From Symsagittifera roscoffensis (lineage: Eukaryota > Xenacoelomorpha > Acoela > Convolutidae): a stretch of 64,000 bases of DNA. This document shows positions 1 through 9,144 of this stretch, piece after piece; the stretch's first letter is position 1; each line of letters begins with the position of its first letter. The stretch spans positions 28,167,254 to 28,231,253 of the forward strand of contig NC_087065.1 of assembly GCF_963678635.1 (NCBI RefSeq), written 5' to 3'. Under the pieces are notes generated by a model. It was not told the origin of the DNA and did no database searches. It saw nothing but the letters and a program-made list of their open reading frames with translations. Both the position numbers and the translations under genes were made by a program.

Positions 1-1044
1 ACTCAAAATCCTCAAACATCTACACGAATTTCTTTTCAAGACAATCCATACACTTTTGAAGAACGACATGCTCGTTTATCAGAACCACTAGAACCAGTTC
101 AACGACAAGCACCTCTAAGCGAACCAACATATAACCTATACCCAACACTACCACAAGAACTAAGTAGAATAAGAAATCCTAGTCAAAACCAAAATACAGT
201 CGAAATAAATAGACAAATTATACATCCTCGACGAAACAGAAATTTTCAAACTCCCCGAGTTCATTTTGATATACCTCAATCCCCATCACAAATCACTCCA
301 GAAAACCCCATTGATATATTACCAGAAACCCCTACGCTTCTTTCACAACGTAGCACCTCAAGCCTACCATCAGATTACTTAGGTTCAACACCAACATCTG
401 AACAAATACGTGAAAATCCCTTTAACCCCCCAAACCAGGCATCACGACTACCATATTGGACAACACATTCATTTACACAAGGTGAATTAAATTTAGTCAA
501 TAATCCAATAGATATTTCTACGGATACAACAACATCCTCATCACTACCAGAAACATTATCACTACCATCAACACCATCAATAAGCCAGATTTCACCACCA
601 CCTTTTAACTTAAATTTTCCAAATAATCTCGACGCCAGATATCGAGAACAATCATCAATAAATATTCCTTTAAGACTAGATTGGAATACATTTACAGCAC
701 CTCCACCATTATTTGGACAACATCAAGAAAGTAACCGCCTTCATAACTGGGCACTTAATAGATTACAATATCGCCAAGATATTCACAACGATATCCGTGA
801 TCACAATATTCAAATACTCCAACAAAACAGTTTACAATTAAAGTTTGAAATCACAGTTAAGTTAAACAATATTACCCAACATCCCTACCCATTAAACCCA
901 CCTAACATAACAGCTCAATCACTACCACCACCGTTTATAACTACTGAAGTAATATACAAATACGACAGATATACCAAAAACACAATTGGCTACATTACAT
1001 TTTATAATCCATACTCAGGATTATCATACACATGTATATTCTAA
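1..1044 (+). CDS. Partial Met-free P/S/T/Q/N-rich ORF, 3' end only
   Basis: Frame 1 is open from the first base to a TAA at 1042-1044 (347 codons) and contains no ATG, so the start must lie upstream of the window. Residues 1 to about 240 are low-complexity and rich in Pro, Ser, Thr, Gln and Asn. The last 100 residues are more ordinary, with Trp, Tyr and hydrophobic residues. The sequence LYPTL at codons 46-50 (136-150) matches the LYPxL form of an ALIX-binding late motif. The last 13 bases overlap the start of the envelope-like ORF, as pol/env overlaps do in retroelements. I do not recognise the protein; position suggests the end of a gag or pol polyprotein or a separate structural protein. 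The open frame is directly seen; the role is inferred. Confidence 0.7.
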   Translation, partial: TQNPQTSTRISFQDNPYTFEERHARLSEPLEPVQRQAPLSEPTYNLYPTLPQELSRIRNPSQNQNTVEINRQIIHPRRNRNFQTPRVHFDIPQSPSQITPENPIDILPETPTLLSQRSTSSLPSDYLGSTPTSEQIRENPFNPPNQASRLPYWTTHSFTQGELNLVNNPIDISTDTTTSSSLPETLSLPSTPSISQISPPPFNLNFPNNLDARYREQSSINIPLRLDWNTFTAPPPLFGQHQESNRLHNWALNRLQYRQDIHNDIRDHNIQILQQNSLQLKFEITVKLNNITQHPYPLNPPNITAQSLPPPFITTEVIYKYDRYTKNTIGYITFYNPYSGLSYTCIF

Positions 1045-3650
1045 AATTATTAATTTTTCTCCAACTCCTTTTTCTAATAATCTCAAATCAAAACATAAAC
1101 CCTTCCCCTCGTACAGGACCACAAGATTTATTAGTAACACATTACGATTGTGAAGAAAATGAACAAAAAACACTACATAAATATGCAATAAATCAAGTAT
1201 CACAATGTGAAACAGAACCACAAGCTATAGAAACCACAGATGTAATAGCAACACTCTATTCAAAAGCCCGAGCAACAACAGTTACAGGTTATAAATTCAC
1301 AGCAACATTTTCCGAAAAGAAAGTACATTGTTCACAAGTCTCGAACGGAAACAAAAACCGACTTGACCATGAATCATTCTATCAGAGTAATATAGAACGT
1401 CTTTTACATCTCAATCCCGACGATTGTAAAAGTGAATTACTCCGACTAAACATCACACAAAATAAAAACTCCGCAAGAAAGTTAGTTAATTTTCAAGTTT
1501 TTTCAGACTCTGTACATCAATCACAACTTGAAAGACACCAAGGACATATAAAACTAGACGAAAAATACCCGTATAACGGCGCACACGGACGATTAACCTA
1601 TGACCTACACGATAAACATTGGATACCACACATTGGTATAAATGACCCATCAAACTGCAAAGCAGACACAAAAAATAAAGGATACCAAGAAATAATGTTT
1701 TTCGATTGGAAAATACAACTCGAAAAAATACAACTAACACGAGATTTATCAGATAATACAATGATCTATCAAGGAATCCGATTACCTTGTAAAAATGATC
1801 AAGGTTATTGCGACCCTACAACGAGAACACAAGCAACAATTGTTTGGTTCCCCGAAGATACATGTACAACATTTCAAGTAGCAAAAATACACGCTCGTAT
1901 GATAAAATTTCACGAAAAATATTTTATACAATCAATTCCATATGAACAAGTCCATCCATCACGAAAACTAAGTTCTAATTTTAGAAACATAGACAATATA
2001 GAAAATAAATTGACACGTTTTCAAATATATCAAGAAACAGAACTTGCATGTAAATACAGGAATCCACTTCACAGAACACAATACTCTGAAATATTAGTTG
2101 AATACGAAAAAGGATTCGACATGACCACTGGAAAAGTAAAAATCGACCCATATGCCACAGGTCATCCTCCAAACGAAGGAACATCCTATATACCAGTTAA
2201 TTTTGAAAAAAGCAACGGACAACCTGGTGGACATCTAAAACCCCATGACACCAGAAGCACACGCTTACAAGAATTATCACTAATGAATACTACATATTTC
2301 GGTAATATCCACTATGATATTCATTTAGATATGAAACTAGATTATACAATTAGCCGAATTTTTCAAGAAATGTCACTCTCCGAGTTAGAAACACTACACC
2401 AACTATGCGAATTAGAACGAACACAAATATTACAATCACTTGCACTAGCAGTATTAAAAATACCCTATGCAGGATACTTATTATCTGGAAATAGATCAAA
2501 TTTTTTAGACTATGAAGGAAACATCTTATGGTTTTATACTTGTACTAAAAAAGTATCACCACTATACGTTTTTGAAGATAAACGATGTTATAAAAGAATC
2601 CCTATCTTTTATAAGAATAAAGTACATTTCGTGGATACACTTTCACGAAGAACCTATTTCTGGGATACCGCAGTCCCATGTGGATCAGAAAACAGCCACA
2701 ATGTAGTACAACTAAACCCTGATGAAAATAAATATTATCTTCTCACTCCATATCCCACATTAATGCAATCACTCAAAAAAATTTCACCAGAAAGTATTCG
2801 CGCTATTGCTCGAAACCCAAATATAGACTTACAATCAATAGGAATCTATTCAAAATCAGATATTCAACATCACATTAGAACACAACAATTCCAAGAATTA
2901 TTAACACAAATGGACACTATACAAAGACAATCAATAGACCAAAATTTACGCAAACTTGCGGAAACCGCAGGATTTGCCGATATCTACACGCAAGACTATA
3001 GCGGATATTTTAAAGACATTAAAGATTATATATATCTAAACGGTGAAAAATACCGTCCCCAAGATATATCACCAATTAACATTTTTAGCTTTGTAACACT
3101 CAAAAATGAGATCCTCGATTTTCTAGGATGGCCCTACTACATCTTAGAAAAATTGACTATTTTATACGCAATGTTTAACTTTATTGGATTTCTTTTCTCA
3201 CTTTTAAAAGGAATCTACAACACATGTGCTATACACACACAAGTAAACAGACAAGCAAGCGTAGCACGCATACTCTTTGCAGGATTTTTTGGAATCTTTT
3301 CTACATCTATAAACAAAATTCTTTTAGACGCACAAATAAAAGAATATAACACAAAAATAGCAACACGACAAAATACATACGACGAAGAACACAACAATGT
3401 AGACATAACGCCAACGGCACCACAATTACCACCCCTACCAAATAACCATCCACTATCCCTAGTCCCACGAAATTTTCGAAATTTAGCCATCACACATAAT
3501 CCAAATTTTCGACTCACCACATCACAAAGTCCCATCCAACATATAATGACACACCAGTCACAAGATGATAATACTTATGAACAAATTATTGAACAACCCC
3601 ATACCACCGCTTTTCAGTCTCAAAATAATCATTTTTTTAGCCCACGATGA
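1032..3650 (+). CDS. env-like: Envelope-like glycoprotein of a virus-like retroelement
   Basis: Uninterrupted 872-codon ORF. It starts with a strongly hydrophobic signal peptide (about residues 1-20). The ectodomain has many cysteines and N-glycosylation sequons (NIT, NTT, NRS). A membrane segment lies near residues 706-728, a second hydrophobic stretch near 744-766, then a polar Pro/Gln-rich tail carrying PTAP at residues 794-797. This is the layout of a type I viral envelope protein. Spacing of the N-terminal cysteines reminds me of chu-like virus glycoproteins captured by Bel/Pao elements, but that assignment is weak. The start overlaps the preceding ORF by 13 bases, and the stop overlaps the next ORF as ATGA. 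No frameshift or stop is seen, so this copy is recent or maintained. It could instead be an endogenised non-retroviral glycoprotein gene. Confidence 0.72.
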   Translation: MYILKLLIFLQLLFLIISNQNINPSPRTGPQDLLVTHYDCEENEQKTLHKYAINQVSQCETEPQAIETTDVIATLYSKARATTVTGYKFTATFSEKKVHCSQVSNGNKNRLDHESFYQSNIERLLHLNPDDCKSELLRLNITQNKNSARKLVNFQVFSDSVHQSQLERHQGHIKLDEKYPYNGAHGRLTYDLHDKHWIPHIGINDPSNCKADTKNKGYQEIMFFDWKIQLEKIQLTRDLSDNTMIYQGIRLPCKNDQGYCDPTTRTQATIVWFPEDTCTTFQVAKIHARMIKFHEKYFIQSIPYEQVHPSRKLSSNFRNIDNIENKLTRFQIYQETELACKYRNPLHRTQYSEILVEYEKGFDMTTGKVKIDPYATGHPPNEGTSYIPVNFEKSNGQPGGHLKPHDTRSTRLQELSLMNTTYFGNIHYDIHLDMKLDYTISRIFQEMSLSELETLHQLCELERTQILQSLALAVLKIPYAGYLLSGNRSNFLDYEGNILWFYTCTKKVSPLYVFEDKRCYKRIPIFYKNKVHFVDTLSRRTYFWDTAVPCGSENSHNVVQLNPDENKYYLLTPYPTLMQSLKKISPESIRAIARNPNIDLQSIGIYSKSDIQHHIRTQQFQELLTQMDTIQRQSIDQNLRKLAETAGFADIYTQDYSGYFKDIKDYIYLNGEKYRPQDISPINIFSFVTLKNEILDFLGWPYYILEKLTILYAMFNFIGFLFSLLKGIYNTCAIHTQVNRQASVARILFAGFFGIFSTSINKILLDAQIKEYNTKIATRQNTYDEEHNNVDITPTAPQLPPLPNNHPLSLVPRNFRNLAITHNPNFRLTTSQSPIQHIMTHQSQDDNTYEQIIEQPHTTAFQSQNNHFFSPR
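3631..3640 (+). promoter_or_regulatory. Splice-acceptor-like tract before ORF 3
   Basis: The tract ATTTTTTTAG ends six bases before the ATG at 3647. Together with the branch/acceptor pair before ORF 4 it suggests that the downstream ORFs are reached by splicing from an upstream donor. No perfect branch sequence is visible here, so this is a suggestion only. Confidence 0.4.
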
Positions 3651-4345
3651 GCCGCCAACTTGGATCACTACACCGATCAAATTCCCACCCAACCAATCTT
3701 ACCTCTCCAATCCCAATAATACCACTTTTTGCTTTTCCGCCACCCGATTTTCCATCTAGTAATGTAACATCAGGCATGAATTCCGACACTAATTCACACA
3801 TCTCAGTTTTATATTCCATCTCACAACTCAATAACCCGAATATTGAAACCCCCGATGAATTTGCCGACTCAGAACCATCCCCATCCAATAATTTTCATAA
3901 CTCTTCTAATTTTTCTCAACCCCCTTTTCAACCCATATTATCCAATAACCCTGACCCAATCACTTCCACACCCTCTTATGCTTCCCAAGTTACCCCAACC
4001 TACTCCTCATACCATTCTGACCAATCATCTCATTCTCCAGACACCCCCCGAATCTCCCCAGAGCTAGATAATTTTATTACCCTCCAACAACAACCCTACC
4101 ACCTTAATACCCCAACCATAAACCAAATCTCCTCCACAATAGATTCATCCAACCCTCCTACCCCTACACCCTCTTCAATTTATACTGAATCATTAGCACC
4201 ATCATCCACAACTACTGAATCTTCACTCAGCACTAATAGAGCTTACCGCACTTTTAAAAGAAAGTTCCCCAACCATCCTTTCCCAGCAAAACCAGGAACA
4301 GCCCGTGAATACATCAACCACCCCAAGCATACTAACACAAAATAA
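3647..4345 (+). CDS. Unknown P/S/T/N-rich 232-aa ORF downstream of env
   Basis: Starts in an ATGA overlap with the env-like stop codon, the arrangement used for coupled termination and reinitiation. The product is dominated by Pro, Ser, Thr and Asn over most of its length and ends in a short basic segment near residues 206-232 (RTFKRKFPNHPFPAKPGTAR, then HPKHTNTK). No signal peptide, membrane segment or known fold is visible; it is probably largely disordered. Composition resembles the Met-free ORF at the window start. The TAA at 4343-4345 is followed in the same frame by open sequence to 5452, so ORFs 3 and 4 are one 602-codon frame broken by one stop. Function unknown; an accessory or structural protein of the element is likely. 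Confidence 0.55.
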   Translation: MSRQLGSLHRSNSHPTNLTSPIPIIPLFAFPPPDFPSSNVTSGMNSDTNSHISVLYSISQLNNPNIETPDEFADSEPSPSNNFHNSSNFSQPPFQPILSNNPDPITSTPSYASQVTPTYSSYHSDQSSHSPDTPRISPELDNFITLQQQPYHLNTPTINQISSTIDSSNPPTPTPSSIYTESLAPSSTTTESSLSTNRAYRTFKRKFPNHPFPAKPGTAREYINHPKHTNTK

Positions 4346-4352
4346 TTTTTAG
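4330..4352 (+). promoter_or_regulatory. Branch point and 3' splice site spanning the ORF 3 stop
   Basis: TACTAAC at 4330-4336, the ideal branch-point sequence, is followed by the acceptor TTTTTAG ending at 4352. The ORF 3 stop codon (4343-4345) lies between them and would be removed with the intron. No strong donor is visible between 3647 and 4330, so the donor may lie upstream of this window, as for subgenomic mRNAs of retroviruses. Confidence 0.5.
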
Positions 4353-4441
4353 CCATCACCTTACCCTCATTCCCACAATACACCTTAAACACCCCCCACG
4401 ACACTAACGAAACACGCAACTTTGTAGATGAATACGTTTTA

Positions 4442-5452
4442 ATGCCCACTCTCTCTTGGACCTCATATTATCATTTTACTAACCCTCTTTGCTTACCTTT
4501 ATCTAACACTCACATCGATATAGAGCGAAATACGGACATGCTATATCGACTCACTACACCACTAACCGCTAGACAATTTACTTACGTTGGATATAAAAAA
4601 TCACTAAAAACACACACTGCACCTAGAGCTAACGAATACACACTCGAATACTATGATCACAACATCATCAGAACTAACCAAGATCAATTCTTAGACGACG
4701 ATCGCTTCGCTAATCCACAAATTACCGAGAAATTTTTCATCAAGACACCATATATATTTACACTAAACATCTTCGACCGAAAGTTTGATCATATTATTTC
4801 AGAAGCACTAACAGACACACAAGCATACGAAAGTTTTAAAGAACGCTTCCAAATATTTTCACTAACCTTTCATTTCCTTGCACCACACGAAAGAGATTTA
4901 CACTGCTCACACGATATTATGTTGCGCACTAAACAAACCCACACATATAGTTATTATCGCTTCATCCAAAATCACTTTGACCTACACACACCTTCTAGAC
5001 AACCACACCATCGTTTTCAATTCATTAATTCCAAATACACTTCACCATTTTTCCTAAATTTCACATATTGCATTAAAGATACTAACCTTCATGGTATTCT
5101 TCGCAATTATGATCCCATAACCCAAATGTACATCTTCTGTCCCATCACCAAGACCTTCAACGCCGAAGAATCCCGACCCTTCCTTATCCCGCACGAGTTT
5201 GTACAACCTATAGAAATCCCAATTTTAGAATTCATCCACAACACTAAATTCAATCACAAATTATATAATCTAATCCAAAACACACCTTATGATTTTGCAG
5301 TTGGCACTGAAGAACTAACCACTATTAAGGCACTTCAATTGCTTTGGCCACTGCTTCAGACTAAAAATATCATCCGCATCTTAGCTAAACTACTAACAAA
5401 TTCCGATCTCATCCACGACATCTTCCCCCACGGTTTTTTCCCCGACGACTAA
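4442..5452 (+). CDS. Unknown 336-aa ORF, last gene of the env element
   Basis: A 336-codon ORF with ordinary amino-acid composition: many aromatic residues, His-rich patches, few cysteines and no obvious membrane segment, so probably a folded soluble protein. I recognise no family. The frame is already open from 4346 (just after the ORF 3 stop), so a spliced or readthrough product could have an N-terminal extension. A four-codon upstream ORF at 4428-4442 ends in TAATG, overlapping the start codon by one base; this could support reinitiation. The stop is followed after three bases by a perfect donor, CAG|GTAAGT. Base composition matches the other ORFs of the element (A/C-rich, G-poor), so it belongs to the same unit. 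Confidence 0.6.
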   Translation: MPTLSWTSYYHFTNPLCLPLSNTHIDIERNTDMLYRLTTPLTARQFTYVGYKKSLKTHTAPRANEYTLEYYDHNIIRTNQDQFLDDDRFANPQITEKFFIKTPYIFTLNIFDRKFDHIISEALTDTQAYESFKERFQIFSLTFHFLAPHERDLHCSHDIMLRTKQTHTYSYYRFIQNHFDLHTPSRQPHHRFQFINSKYTSPFFLNFTYCIKDTNLHGILRNYDPITQMYIFCPITKTFNAEESRPFLIPHEFVQPIEIPILEFIHNTKFNHKLYNLIQNTPYDFAVGTEELTTIKALQLLWPLLQTKNIIRILAKLLTNSDLIHDIFPHGFFPDD

Positions 5453-5455
5453 CAG

Positions 5456-5533
5456 GTAAGTATGAATTAAATGAATATTACTAACTAATTAAAATATTAA
5501 AAACTCACCATTCTTTATCCATGTTTTCTTTAG
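5456..5533 (+). other. Predicted 78-bp intron in the 3' UTR of the env element
   Basis: CAG|GTAAGTATG begins three bases after the ORF 4 stop. A perfect TACTAAC lies at 5479-5485 and a pyrimidine-rich TTTCTTTAG acceptor ends at 5533; a second AG at 5541 is possible. All three intron signals are near consensus, which is rare by chance within 80 bases. Confidence 0.6.
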
Positions 5534-5580
5534 ATTTTTAGTCTTCATCCGACGATCACCTACAAAAACCACAAAAAACA

Positions 5581-5586
5581 AATAAA
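5581..5586 (+). terminator. Poly(A) signal AATAAA after the 3' UTR intron
   Basis: AATAAA lies about 50 bases after the predicted acceptor; another is at 5783-5788. With the intron it gives a coherent transcript end for the four-ORF unit, 1.5 kb before the LTR-like repeat. Confidence 0.4.
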
Positions 5587-5664
5587 GATCGCAAATTTCA
5601 TCAAACAGATTTCAACAATTCTATTAATCTCTTACACTTATAAATTTATAAATTTAATAACAAT

Positions 5665-5801
5665 GCAGTAAATTCATTTCTAAAATTTTCCCCACAAGCA
5701 GTAAATCTAATTATGATGAAAATTTGTAACTTAAAATTCCCCCATAACTAGCAGTAAATTTCCAAATTCTATGCAGTAAATTAATAAAATGCAAATGCAG
5801 T
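5665..5801 (+). repeat. Cluster of GCAGTAAAT direct repeats
   Basis: GCAGTAAAT occurs at 5665, 5698, 5751 and 5773, with a shorter GCAGTA at 5796, in otherwise AT-rich non-coding DNA. Spacing is irregular (33, 53, 22, 23 bases), so this is a site cluster rather than a simple tandem repeat. It may be a binding-site array in the element's 3' region. Confidence 0.55.
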
Positions 5802-6295
5802 ACTAACCTTTTGATATTCTCATTCATTCGCACAGAAATTCTATCCACACTCGCACAGCTCGCCCACGAAGAATTGTTTAAAATAATGAATTTCAGTTTC
5901 AAGTTTTCACACTCAACAACTCTAACATATAATAACATGTTTCAAACTTTCCTTTAACCCGGTTGGAAAGGAATCATATACTAAACAAAACTAACCAACG
6001 CAGCCTACTAAATACCACAAATCATAGAATAACAGCATGACTAAGAAAAGGAAACCAACGGTACCCAAACCGGATTAACCCAGTTTAAAACTGGATAATT
6101 TATTCTTTTGAAGACTATTATAAAGTCTAAGAAAGAAATAATAAAACACAAAAAAGTCGAAAGACAAACCCATACCACGAACAATTTGCTTTTTGGAAAA
6201 AGGACATAACCAACAAGACATAAGAAAAACCACAACAAACCCAACATAAAACGTTGTCACATAACAGGACCCCTCACAAAAACCGCATGAAATCA
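5802..6295. other. Non-coding tail of the env element
   Basis: No ORF or known feature is supported. The plus strand remains A-rich and G-poor, like the ORFs to the left, so this is probably still part of the element. Confidence 0.4.
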
Positions 6296-6405
6296 TACTC
6301 CCACTCCTGGCCTAACCCACCAGGAAGGACGTCCTGAGCATGCTCTATAGCCGGCCTAACCCACCGCGCTACATCCACGCTTTGTGACCACACCTCTATT
6401 TTTAA
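6296..6405 (-). repeat. Possible tRNA-like SINE head
   Basis: On the minus strand TAGCGCGGTGGGTTAGG matches an RNA polymerase III A box, followed by GC-rich sequence in which GTGGGTTAGGCC occurs twice (seen on plus as GGCCTAACCCAC at 6308 and 6351). The block is much more GC-rich than its surroundings. No B box is found, so a decayed or truncated SINE is the most I can claim. Confidence 0.3.
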
Positions 6406-7084
6406 TAAGAGCTACTCAAGTGTGAGTAACTCTTCAAAATAACCGAACTAAAACAAAAAGCTTTTGTGAAAACAACTAACTAAAATCATAATTAAAAAAT
6501 ATTAAACTAATAAATGTTTTATAAAATGTAAATTACATTATGCAATACATAGATCAGAATACAACACCAAGGACGAACATCTAAAGACAAAACGACCCCA
6601 CTACACTCGAGAGAGAATGGCCAACCACAATCGATATGCCACTCACAATCACAACTCAAAGGATTTAGAGTACGACTTGACTTCGCAGAAAGGACTTCTT
6701 GAACTAGACCAATGACCACCTCGATGTTCAAGTATACGTACAGATCCGAGTAACCAGGCATCCCCTCCACGCACAATCTCCACGCCATTCCCAAATTAGA
6801 TCAGACACAAAAGAAGTTCTCCACGCAGAACAGAAAAACCTGACATAGCAAACCATTCTGAAATCAGATTTGAGTTTGTTGCAAAGACTTAGTCGTTGTC
6901 ACTAGAAGACACAACGTCTTATGTCTCTAACTCCAGCTCCCTGGAACTTCTTTAACAAAGAGGAAACAGAAGAAATATGATGTTCGCCAAACACCAACGT
7001 CCATCATCCATCCTTCGAATTGCAGAAGAACTATTCTAAAAAACTCTGTAAAACCCGGATGGGTGGAACCTGATCTAGACTACA
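6406..7084. other. Non-coding, possible polypurine tract
   Basis: Nothing coding is supported. AAAGAGGAAACAGAAGAAA near 6957-6975 resembles a polypurine tract ahead of a 3' LTR, and TGATGTT follows at once, but the far end of such an LTR could not be located. Confidence 0.25.
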
Positions 7085-7449
7085 TTTTATGATTGGATAA
7101 TTTAGATATTTTACCAATGTAAAGTATTTAATATTAACCAATCATGATCCATCTAACTAACAACCCACTTATTTGTAAGTGCTGAAGTTACTTGTAATTT
7201 CAGCACCAGAGAGATTTGAATTTAACTTAGAAATTAGTTGGACTCTCCCGAGCACTTCAGCAGCCGCAATAAACCAGTATACCCTAGATCTATTGAGCCT
7301 AGCAGAGACTAGTTAAACAACCTGAGACTAGATAGTATAAGAGTAAGATTAGGATCGGTATTAGACTAAGAAGTTGCACGAATCTATCCGGCCGAAAATA
7401 AGATAGCGTGACGAGCAGACGGTGTACCCTATCCGAAATTACTCTATGA
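7085..7449 (-). repeat. LTR-like dispersed repeat, copy A
   Basis: Homologous to 49815-50105 and 54464-54690 but in the opposite orientation. Shared blocks include the complement of TCGGATAAGGTACACCGTCT, ATCTATCCGGCCGAAAATA, AAGAGTAAGATTAGGATCGG and CAGTATACCCTAGATCTA. An 8-bp-stem hairpin GTGCTGAA...TTCAGCAC lies at 7179-7206. Position after the env element makes a 3' LTR (R/U5) plausible, but terminal TG...CA ends and a primer-binding site were not demonstrated. Confidence 0.6.
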
Positions 7450-9144
7450 GTTAACCAACTCGGATCTAACTCAAAACGTTTATAAAACGTAAAACATAAC
7501 AATGCAATAATACGCCCGGCTTCAAAAAAGGAAGACAGAATAACTTATAAATATACATTTTCTTTCGGCCATCAATCGAATTCCAACAAGAGTTTGAACA
7601 AAAAATTGGTGTTAATTACGTTTTTTTACTCAAGAGCGAAGTCAGTCAGTCGTCATCTTTGTAATATAGGCTGTTTAATTATCTATCTACATCTAAATTA
7701 TATACAATTCAAAGTTGTTTGTTAATTTTGGGCTTCATGTAACGTTATGTACAAAGAACAAAACGGATTTTTTATGTGTTTTTAAACGTTATTTGGCATT
7801 GTGACGCTTCGGTACCGATAGTGCCAGCAATGATATGGATGCTGGATCAAATCGCTCGTGTGCTGCAATAGGCAAAGGGAGCTCATGCAAGTAAGTCGTA
7901 GCTTAAGCGGGCGCGGATTTTATGCGCTCTTACCTCTTTAATTAAATTTTGGGTTAGATTTCCAGGCTGGTTGATTAAAAAAGAGACAAGAGACAAAAAA
8001 AATTTGTGTTTTTTTAAACCATTAATTTGTACACCGTCTATTCATTCTTTCTATTAGCTCAATTAAACCATTTGTTCAAAATAACAAGATAGCAAATTCC
8101 TGCATTAACTGTAGCTATAACTGCAGCTCAAGTTAGTCACAGCAGGTCTGGAGCTAGGATTTTCTTGTTAGGAGTGGGAATGATTTGAGAGAGGGTGGTT
8201 TCAACAGTTTTTTTTAAAGCCCGTGTCTACCAAAACTTTTTCGGTCGACCTAAATGAGTTTTCCAAACCACCATAAAAACCTTATTTTGAATTTGAAGAA
8301 GGTCGAAAAGAGTTTATGTGCACCTTTTAGGTTTTGATTTAGGAAGTTTTTTTTTGGCAAAGCGAATTGAAAAGTAAAAAATTGAAAACTAGGTGAAAAG
8401 AAATATTTTACTTTTCACTCTTGAAAAGTAAATATTTTTTGGCGCCAAAAGTGCCTTTAGAATAAGTTTTAGGGTTACTCAGCCAAAAATGGATTTTTTT
8501 TTCCAAATAGTACCAAAGGGGATTCTTTGGGTGTTCACGGTCAACCGTACCTAAGCCCGCTACTGATTCACAGCTTTTATTATAGATACTATGCTAATAA
8601 ATAAAATTAGCACAGAAAAAACTTAGCCAAGACTAGCTTTTTCGGCGATTCTTTAGAGCCAAAACGGACTTCAGCGTTAATCTTTCATGGCAAAAACTTG
8701 AAAGCGGAGCAAACTTAATTCTGCCAGCCATACTTTTGATTAATTTTTTTTAGACCCGTCTACTGAGTGCCTACTTAATAACTCGTCATTTAATAAATCA
8801 AGAATTTGCATGCAAATTACTCAGAGGCGATGTTACCAATAAAATGGGTGACTCAGGTGATTTATAACAACCAATGGACTTGAATAATGGAATAGAGTGC
8901 TATTTAGAGCGCGCAAAAATTTTTTCAATGAGAGCATTTTCTTAACAATTCAAATTATAGATAAAGTTTTTAAACAAATCAAGTTTTATGTAATATCGAC
9001 CAAACTAAATCACCCCAAACCCGTTAGAATATAGTCGAATTAGTTGAGTAAGAGACTTAAAAAATGCAAGATAATCGAGTTTATGCTCGAAAGCTTTTAA
9101 TGGTTACTGCGTTAATTTAAAATGACCGTGAGCTTATTCCGCTT
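7450..9144. other. Intergenic region and probable receptor 3' UTR
   Basis: No ORF is supported. On the minus strand an AATAAA (plus-strand TTTATT at 8576-8581) lies about 560 bases after the receptor stop codon and could end its transcript. The rest is AT-rich, with homopolymer T tracts and no recognisable repeat. Confidence 0.4.

Noticed and set aside
4343-4351. Programmed stop readthrough of TAA
   Set aside because: The context does not match known readthrough signals; splicing or reinitiation explains it better, though it is not excluded.
7838-7895. Possible plus-strand first exon (ATGGATGCTGGATC... followed by GTAAGT)
   Set aside because: Too short, with no downstream exon or promoter to support it.
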